From Ypsolopha sequella (taxonomy: Eukaryota > Arthropoda > Insecta > Lepidoptera > Ypsolophidae), in contig CAKOHE010000063.1 in the NCBI GenBank assembly GCA_934047225.1, forward strand, positions 1 through 64,000: 64,000 bases of DNA. Reading direction: 5' to 3'. Position numbers and translations under genes: made by a program. Shown here piece by piece: positions 56,321 through 64,000 of the stretch; the stretch's first letter is position 1, and every line of letters begins with the position of its first letter. The notes beneath the pieces were generated by a model, which was not told where the DNA came from, searched no databases, and saw only the letters and a program-made list of their open reading frames with translations.

Positions 56321-56967
56321 AGCTCTATTTCACGAGGCGGAGTCATCACTGAGTCTGTGTCGCTCATTTTCTAGAACTCAAAAACATTTTCGCTTCATGA
56401 AACTGTATCACTTTTAACAAACTGTCAGGTAATGATTCTAGATTAGGTTATTTTAAATCTCTTTGCATCTTGGAAACTAACGAATATTTTGTAAAGTCAT
56501 GAATTTATATAATATAAAATAACCTTGAAATTTCGCTTTCAACTCACTATTAGCATTTAACTCTAACGAACACGTGTTTCACCATAATAAATAGCACCTC
56601 ATAAACAAGGACCGATATTGGGGCCAAATTGTTAATCCGTTTGCATCATGTCTCATGAAGTTTAAAATGATTGAATTTTTACGTTATATGGCTTTTTCAA
56701 TTATTAATTAGTTACTGCTACTTATATTTTCGTTTAACTTTATTTTTATTCTGACACACATGCGAGTGAAGTTAAAAAAAGATGGAGAAAATTATCCACG
56801 TGCATCGTCGAATTCACAAACAAAACAAAATGCCATTATAACAAGAACTGAGGTTTCTTTTTAAAATAATTTTGCAATTACTTACACTCTGAAGGCTTGA
56901 GTTTCAATCCAGGGCGTGTAGTTTGACACAAAAATTATTTATTTCCGTGCCTATCCCGCTTCTGAAC
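56321..56967. other. AT-rich interior of the non-coding LTR element
   Basis: No coding sequence. No convincing primer-binding site or polypurine tract was found on either side. Confidence 0.5.
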
Positions 56968-57235
56968 TAAAACAACCCAAAAAGATAAGCAAAAACAAAA
57001 CTCGGGATTCCCATTAGATTGGTATAATCTCTCGGATCGTATTATAACCACAATCAAGTCAAGTCATTTTTCAACCACTCAATCCCTCTCCGAGTCCGAG
57101 CTCTCCGATTACCCACTGACGACTACTCATTTTAAAAAAAGGAGTGCACGATGGCCAAGTGTGAATCTGAAGTCATGAATAGATTACTAGTGAATTGATA
57201 CAACTTTAAACATTACTACTTTGTAACTTGTTACA
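56968..57235. repeat. Right terminal repeat of the non-coding LTR element
   Basis: 268-bp direct copy of 54552-54819, followed by the CTAG target duplication. Confidence 0.88.
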
Positions 57236-57239
57236 CTAG

Positions 57240-57827
57240 TAATCCAGTATCATTAGATGAACACCATGTGATTTCAATAGGTCTGTCTGTATATAAATTT
57301 GTGGCCCAAAAAGATCTGCCAATAATTTCAAGGACATAAAAGTTGGGTATTTAATGTTTTTTGGCCATATTCGTAGATATGTAAGTAAATTATTTTAGCT
57401 GACTATAGCGCTGATTGGCTACGCATATCTGAGGTTAATTTATATTGTTAGGTATTACAGATTTTTATAACACATATTTTGTTATCTTAAATAATCATTG
57501 TCAAGTAGGAATATTTTATTGTGAGACAGCTGGCAACACACACCGCTGTCAATCTAGTTTTGGCGCGCGTAGGATGATTGTAAGAGGTCATTGTGTCCTC
57601 AATAAAACTATATCAAAATATCTTATCCACCTGTATTATTTATAGTATAATATAAGAGAATAATAACAATTCAGAAGTGCGATAAGTAAACCTAAAAGCC
57701 CAAATAAAACCGCTCAGAAACAAAAGAAGGATTGAGTTGTAAAATGGTGGCCTGACGTTTTCAATTGTGTTTTCAAGATCAAAATAGGCTGCATAAAGTG
57801 AAATAATAGTTATTCATAGCCCTAGTA
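57240..57827. other. Region upstream of the gypsy copy, with LTR-end-like repeat
   Basis: 57530-57650 matches 37193-37318 (GCAACACACA, TCAATAAAACTATATCAAAA, CTTATCCACCTGT). It could be an LTR end. It does not match the candidate 3' LTR start of the gypsy copy (62423), so it may belong to another element. Confidence 0.5.
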
Positions 57828-60800
57828 GACGGCGTAGCCGCGGCCGGCGGCGCCAGCGCAGAGCGACGTGCTCCAGACGCGATGAGCTCGGTGCGCCAGT
57901 GTCATAGGTGCGGGGGATCGTGCAGTGATCCAAGTTCATGTCCAGCGTTAATAGTTCAGTGTTATGTGTGTGAAAATCATGGTCATTTCGCTAGAATGTG
58001 TAAATTAAGGAAGAGTGTCAAAAATGTTTTCGAAATCGAGGTCAACGAAGAAAACATATCGGAGGAAGATGACTGTGAGTCATTTTATATTTCTATGCTA
58101 TCGAACGTTTCGCTAAAAAAGACGTCGTTATTAGAGGACTGGTATGAACTATTAGTGGGCGAGTACGGTAGTGAAAAGTTTAAATTAGACACGGGTGCGG
58201 ACAGAAATGTGTTATCTTATGAAAGGTTTTTATCATTAGGTTATGATTTAAACTTGATTCAGCGCAAAAATAACATTAAGTTAGAATCATACAGCGGCGA
58301 TATTATTCCTTTGAAAGGTATTTGTTACTTAAAATGGTGGCATAAAAACAAATTGTATACTCTAAAGTTTGCAATTGCAAATATAAAATGTCAAAGTGTG
58401 TTAGGTCGTCAGGCCTGTTCTGACTTAGGGCTGGTGCAACGTGTTTATGAGCTGAAGCAAGATGATATTTTAGCAAAAAACAGTGACTTGTTCGAGGGAT
58501 TAGGATGTCTGCCGGTTGAGTATCATATTGTTTTGGATACCTCTGTTAAGCCGGTTGTATGTGCTACGCGTAAGGTACCGTTAGGGCTGCGTGATAAGTT
58601 GCAGTATGAATTGAATAGAATGATAAATTTAGGTGTAATAAGAAAAGTGACGCATCCTACACCGTGGGTCAATGCACTTGTAATCGCTGCAAGAAAGAAC
58701 GGGAATTTGCGTATATGTTTGGATCCTAGGCCATTAAATGTTGCGATACAGCGTGCTCATTTTCAATTGCCGACAATAAAAGAGTTAGCTGTACAATTGA
58801 ATGGCGCGGAATACTTTTCAGTGTTAGATGCTAATTCAGGATTCTGGGCGGTAAAATGAGATGATGAAAGTGCTGATTTGTGCACGTTTGGAACGCCTTT
58901 TGGACGTTATCAATATTTGTGCACGTTTGGAACGCCTTTTGGACGTTATCAATATTTGTGCACGTTTGGAACGCCTTTTGGACGTTATCAATATTTGTGC
59001 ATGTTTGGAACGCCTTTTGGACGTTATCAATATTTGTGCACGTTTGGGACGCCTTTTGGACGTTATCAATATTTGTGCACGTTTGGAACGCCTTTTGGAC
59101 GTTATCAATATTTGTGCACGTTTGGAACGCCTTTTGGACGTTATCAATATTTGTGCACGTTTGGGACGCCTTTTGGACGTTATCAATATTTGTGCACGTT
59201 TGGAACGCCTTTTGGACGTTATCAATATTTGTGCACGTTTGGAACGCCTTTTGGACGTTATCAATATTTGTGCACGTTTGGGACGCCTTTTGGACGTTAT
59301 CAATATTTGTGCACGTTTGGAACGCCTTTTGGACGTTATCAATATTTGTGCACGTTTGGGACGCCTTTTGGACGTTATCAATATTTGTGCACGTTTGGAA
59401 CGCCTTTTGGACGTTATCAATATTTGTGCACGTTTGGGACGCCTTTTGGACGTTATCAATATTTGTGCACGTTTGGAACGCCTTTTGGACGTTATCAATA
59501 TTTGTGCACGTTTGGGACGCCTTTTGGACGTTATCAATATTTGTGCACGTTTGGAACGCCTTTTGGACGTTATCAATATTTGTGCACGTTTGGAACGCCT
59601 TTTGGACGTTATCAATATTTGTGCACGTTTGGGACGCCTTTTGGACGTTATCAATATTTGTGCACGTTTGGAACGCCTTTTGGACGTTATCAATATTTGT
59701 GCACGTTTGGAACGCCTTTTGGACGTTATCAATATTTGTGCACGTTTGGAACGCCTTTTGGACGTTATCAATATTTGTGCACGTTTGGGACGCCTTTTGG
59801 ACGTTATCAATATTTGTGCACGTTTGGAACGCCTTTTGGACGTTATCAATATTTGTGCACGTTTGGAACGCCTTTTGGACGTTATCAATATTTGTGCACG
59901 TTTGGAACGCCTTTTGGACGTTATCAATATTTGTGCACGTTTGGAACGCCTTTTGGACGTTATCAATATTTGTGCACGTTTGGAACGCCTTTTGGACGTT
60001 ATCAATATTTGTGCACGTTTGGAACGCCTTTTGGACGTTATCAATATTTGAGATTGCCGTACGGTTTGAACTGTGCATCTGAGGTATTTCATGCAAAACT
60101 TAAGCAACTGTTAGAAGGACTAGAGGGAGTAGAATTATTTATTGATGATATTATTTGTTGGGACAATACAAAGGAACAGCATGATATGCGTTTAAAGGCA
60201 CTGCTGGATAGAGCACGAAAGATAAATTTAATATTTAACAAAGATAAATGTCGTATATGTGTAGAAGAGGTGACATACCTTGGGCACATTTTTAATAAAA
60301 ATGGCATGAAACCAGATTTTGAAAAAATTAAGGCAATTAAAAGTATGCCGGCACCTAATGACAGGAAGTCTTTAGAACGTTTTTTGGGAGCAGTTAATTA
60401 TTTGTCAAAATTTATACCACAATACTCGGAAAAGATCTATTTACTTACTCGGTTATTAAAAAAAGATATTGTTTGGAGATGGGAAAGTAGCCATCAAACG
60501 GCATATCAAATATTAATTGATTCTATTTGTGACAGCCCTGTATTAGAACTATATGACGTCACACAGGAGGTGGTGTTGTCAGTAGACGCGAGTAGCGTAG
60601 CGCTCGGCGCCGTATTGTTGCAGGCGGGCCGCCCGGTGGAGTATGCGTCACGCACTTTGACTGATACCCAGGTTCGATATGCACAGATAGAAAAGGAAAT
60701 GTTGGCAATTGTTTTCGCTTGTGAAAAATTTCACCAATACATTTATGGAAAAAAAGCTGTAGTAATCGAAACAGATCATAAACCCCTTGAGAGTATATTT

Positions 60801-62333
60801 AAGAAGCCATTAGACTCAATCCCAGCACGTTTACAACGTATGATTATGAGATTGCAGGGATATGATCTGATAGTAAATTATAAGCCAGGAAAGCTCATGT
60901 TTATACCGGACACGTTGTCACGTGCGCCACTACCTGATTTATATGATGACAACATTAGTAAAAATATATTATGCCAGGTTAATTTGTTAATAAAAACAAT
61001 ACCTATGTCAGGTACAAAATTAAATAAAATTGAAGAGGAAACTGGCAAGGATATTGAGTTGCAAAAACTATTGTCATATATAAATGGGGGGTGGCCACAG
61101 TATCAGTCAGATTTATGTAAAAGTCTGCAATATTATTGGTCGATGAGAGACGAACTGTACTGTGTGAGGGGGATGATTTTTAAAAACAGGCAGGTTTTGA
61201 TACCTGTTTCTATGAGAACAGAAATATTAGAAATTATACATGATGGGCATTAAGGACAAGACCGATGTAAAAAACGTGCACGGGAGGTATTGTTTTGGCC
61301 GGGTATCAGTCGAGATATTGATTGTTTTGTAAGAAAATGTAAATCTTGCCAGGAGAATTTAAATAAACCTTGCAGGGAATCGATGGTCGCTGTTCCAATA
61401 CCTACTCTGCCATGGAACAAAGTTGGCTCTGATATATTTGAATATCGAAAAAAATATTACTTAGTTTTGGTGGATTATTATTCAAATTTTATTGAAGTAG
61501 CACAATTAAAAAGTACATCATCTTATAATGTAATATGTGCAATGAAAGAGAATTTTAGCAGGTGCGGAATCCCTGAAATACTTATGAGCGATAATGGCCC
61601 TCAGTATTCGTGTAAGGAGTTCAAAGATTTTTCAAGGCAGTGGGGATTTGAACACGTGACATCGTCACCTAATTATGCCCAATCTAACGGGAAGAGTGAA
61701 AGGGCAGTGCAAACAATAAAAAATTTATTAAAGAAGTCGATGGATAGTGGGTCAGATTTTTATTCGGGGTTGTTAAGTTACAGAAATACACCGCGTGATG
61801 ATTTGGGTTCTCCTGCACAAATGATGATGGGAAGACGACTAAATTGTAAATTGCCAGTTAATCCTGGCCTTTTGATGTTTAATTCAACTTTAAACAACAA
61901 AAAGGATCACGATGTTCTGTTAGAAAAACAGCGCAAAAGTAAAATGTATTATGACAGGCATAACAAAACACTACCAGAGTTAGGGGTCGGTGATGATGTC
62001 ATTATGTTAGAAAGAAATAATAACAGAATGCATGGTCAAATATTAGCAAAAGCTCCAGCACCGCGTTCTTATTTTGTTCAAAACAAAAGAAGCTTTATTT
62101 ACCGTCGTAATAGACGGCATTTAATCAGAAATACAAGTACTACTAATGACACTCAGTCGAAAGAAGTTGACGAAGATACTTTTCATAGTGGTGATAGTCA
62201 TTGTTCAGATACAGATTTTCTTCCCACTTGTTCCCTTTTTGACGATACTGATGATGGAGGAGATTTCTCTAAAGAGAAACCTTATTCTCCACCAGTGACG
62301 CGGAGGCGAACTAAGGCAAAGAAATGTGATTAA
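57828..62333 (+). pseudogene. Ty3/gypsy gag-pol with two stops and an expanded RT
   Basis: A single frame runs from before the ATG at 57882 to TAA at 62331, broken only by stops at 58857-58859 and 61251-61253. It has a gag end with a CCHC knuckle (CYVCENHGHFARMC, 57963-58004). Protease: LDTGAD near 58185. RT: LGVIRKVTHPTPWVNAL, then LDPRPLN, a 30-fold 13-codon repeat (58878-60047), LRLPYGLNCASEVF, and catalytic FIDD at 60138. RNase H: SVDASSVALGAVLL near 60580. Integrase: HHCC finger spanning the second stop, then SDIF, MSDNGPQ and GKSERAVQT as the D,D,E residues, to a serine/acid-rich end. Most of gag is missing upstream. Inactive. Confidence 0.93.
58878..60047 (+). repeat. 39-bp tandem repeat inside RT, exactly 30 copies
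   Basis: 1170 bp = 30 x 39. Each unit encodes LCTFGTPFGRYQY, a normal part of Ty3/gypsy RT just before LRLPYGLN. All copies stay in the pol frame. Nearly all differences are GGA/GGG (synonymous glycine); copy 4 has ATG for ACG. Confidence 0.98.
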
Positions 62334-62422
62334 GTTTATATATTATTAGTGTAAGCTATATTGTAAGGGATGGTGGTGGGACAATAGTTTTAAGTTTTGT
62401 ATTTTATCTTTTTAAGGGAAGA
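62334..62422 (+). other. Gypsy 3' leader to polypurine tract
   Basis: Short non-coding stretch ending in AAGGGAAGA (62414-62422), a good polypurine tract candidate for the adjacent LTR. Confidence 0.55.
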
Positions 62423-62590
62423 TGTTGTGGGTATCTGCGAATATTCTGATTGAGGGTGGAGGATAATAAATCAGTTGCTGACTAGACTTGACGCTGTTTC
62501 ATTGTCACAACAGTACATATTCTGTAATTTAGCAGATATAAATGTTGTGAAGACGAAGACGCAACTTTACGTTAAAGAGAGAAAAATACA
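62423..62590 (+). repeat. Candidate 3' LTR of the gypsy copy
   Basis: It starts TGTTGTGGGTATCTGCGAAT right after the polypurine tract. The end near 62590 (AAAAATACA) is a guess from the CA rule. No 5' partner was seen in the window, so length and identity are unproven. Confidence 0.45.
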
Positions 62591-63811
62591 ACCAATTTAT
62601 ACCAATGCATTCTCCCCCTCGCCTCCTTTAAGGGCCCGTTATCCCTGACATTGAGCATCTCATTTTGCATCAAGTAGAACTGAACTCTATGATCTTTTAT
62701 TATAGTTTAAAATAGCGCGCTCTAAGCCGTGGCTGTTATTACAACCGAAACATCGCGCGCTCTTAAAAAACACGTTTTTCACTCAAAAAACGTTTTTATG
62801 GTGAAATTTTCAGAAAACTATCGGCAGAAGTACCTACTAAATTACATTTTCCTTAATTTCCTGTAATTTTCCTACGATTTGGTAATGTAAATTTTACATA
62901 AAACGAAAAAAAAATGAAAAATCGACCAAGTTTCGGTTTTTTTTTTCGATCGAGCAAAGTATAATGCATCACAGTTTGAACCGCAAAACAATCTGCAGAA
63001 AGAATGTATCTAAGATAAATATTTTTTTAAAACACTAAATATTACAATTTGATAAGCCCCCCTTAATCTCATTTTTTTGTATTTTTTGCTTGATAGTACA
63101 CAATGTAGATAGAAATAAGTATTTTCTCCATAACTATGTTTCAAATGTTTTTTTAGGAAAATGGTAAAGAATAATAAACTCAAAAAAAAAAAGGTTTTAA
63201 TAAAAAGGTTAAAAGCTCAGTAAATATTTTTTGTACTACCTGTAGAGTGTTGTGACAGTACAAAATACCTATCTTTCTTAACCGAAACCACAGAATAAAA
63301 AGGTAAAAGAAACTTCAACAAAGTTTATCTTCAATTTCCCGCACTTACTCGTATAAAACGGTTTTTAGGTAGAATCGGTTCCGCCGTCAGTAGTTGTAAA
63401 AGTTATGAAATTCGCTAAGACAGATTGACAGCTTGAATGACTTGGGTTCCAACTTGCAGAGAGCCATAATTACCTATTCCTATCCCTTTTGAATAAAAGC
63501 TGAATACTACAGCTTCTACCTATACATTGCAGTTGTTTTTCTAACCAATGAGTTTTGAAGGAAAACACTGTAAGGTAAACTTGCTTCAAAAACCGTGTAT
63601 TTGAGACCGAAGTACGGCGATAAGGTGTACTCCTATCACATTGGGACGTAAAAATCGTCGGTGAAAAGAGGGTTTACGATTGTTGGCTATTCTGACACGC
63701 CCATATGTATTTATAGTGCGACCATGTTTCTTTTGTGTTGTTTCTGTATTGTACTACCACAACGGTGTTAGCTATATAACAACATATGTACATCTATATA
63801 TATATGTACAT
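62591..63811. other. AT-rich DNA, repeat fragments
   Basis: No gene. CGAAGTACGGCGATAAGGTG at 63606 shares GAAGTACGGCGATA with the SINE at 42131. TATATATATGTACATATG at 63797 is a TA-rich near-palindrome. Confidence 0.4.
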
Positions 63812-64000
63812 ATGTGTAATTTGAACAAAAACATAAGAGCTTTAAAATCATTAAAAGAGCCCACAAATCACTGGGATACGCTTTTAATTCACATAGGCTC
63901 ATCAAAGCTTGATAGTTTTACCCGTCGTCAGTGGGAGGAGCATTTAGCTACTTTACAAGCAGTTACTTTTGGGAGCTTCCTTAACTTCCTCAGCCAACGT
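63812..64000 (+). pseudogene. BEL/Pao gag fragment cut by the window edge
   Basis: An open plus-strand frame without stop to the edge reads ALKSLKEPTNHWDTLLIHIG, then KLDSFTRRQWEEH and TFGSFLNFLSQR. This is the pattern of the DUF1759-type gag domain of BEL/Pao elements (a W-D-x-L-hydrophobic stretch, then LD..T...WE). Whether it belongs to an intact element cannot be told here. Confidence 0.75.

Larger units (their letters stand above)
54552..57235. mobile_element. Non-coding LTR-flanked element filled with tandem repeats
   Basis: Direct terminal repeats of 268 bp (54552-54819 and 56968-57235) look identical, beginning TAAAACAACCCAAAAAG and ending ACTTGTTACA. CTAG lies on both outer sides (54548-54551, 57236-57239) and fits a 4-bp target duplication. 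No gag or pol is present. The interior holds three kinds of tandem repeat and AT-rich flanks. The orientation is unresolved and the termini are not TG..CA on both sides. Confidence 0.8.

Noticed and set aside
55736..56417. Open frames rich in Ser-Pro, His-Arg or Ala-Met
   Set aside because: They are produced by the GCCATC/GCCAGC hexamer repeat and exist in several frames on both strands.
58836..60107. Minus-strand and other-frame ORFs of about 400 codons across the 39-bp repeat
   Set aside because: They are shadows of the in-frame RT repeat; only the plus-strand pol frame continues into real domains on both sides.

Overview
This window looks like nuclear DNA of a moth or butterfly (Lepidoptera). 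The reasons are the AT-rich intergenic DNA, a Helitron pair with the termini usual in Lepidoptera (5' TCTATATATATAAAA, GC-rich 3' hairpin, CTAG end), tRNA-derived SINEs, and mariner, Penelope, BEL/Pao, Ty3/gypsy and Jockey-like elements. It is almost entirely mobile and tandemly repeated DNA. Only two stretches look like host coding sequence: an exon-like segment with good splice sites on the minus strand (37849-38050), and the C-terminal part of an SmD1-like spliceosomal gene (46081-44756, minus) that a LINE fragment has split.

Left part (1-22172): SINE and LINE fragments, TTAA-flanked 474-bp MITEs (2263, 3905, 10602), a dead mariner with perfect 20-bp TIRs (9194-10501), a nest of two TIR elements one inside the other (12859-14510), and a Helitron (14704-18288) that was hit by a Penelope-like element (15060-16636). 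The rest is AT-rich DNA in which I see no gene.

Centre (22173-36622): 14.4 kb of uninterrupted tandem repeats in three abutting arrays with different units: 33 bp (about 193 copies), 18 bp (about 56) and 43 bp (about 164). The 43-bp array has higher-order periods of 817 and 1419 bp. Because 33 and 18 are multiples of three, very long open frames occur on both strands; they are by-products and not genes.

Right part (36623-64000): LINE tails, the candidate host exon, a second Helitron, a Ty3/gypsy integrase remnant followed by a GTCTGTGTGAC-rich tail, a large foldback, the SmD1/LINE composite, and a full-length BEL/Pao element (46750-53020) with identical 175-bp LTRs and a 5-bp target duplication but without an integrase core. 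After it come a fourth 474-bp MITE, a non-coding LTR-flanked element filled with tandem repeats (54552-57235), and a Ty3/gypsy gag-pol copy (57828-62333). In this copy a 13-codon piece of the reverse transcriptase has been amplified to exactly 30 in-frame copies. The window ends inside another BEL/Pao gag.

The common theme is repeat expansion inside mobile or coding DNA: in the gypsy RT, in the SmD1 RGG tail, inside the non-coding LTR element, and in the three free satellite arrays. All assignments come from reading the sequence; no database search was run.
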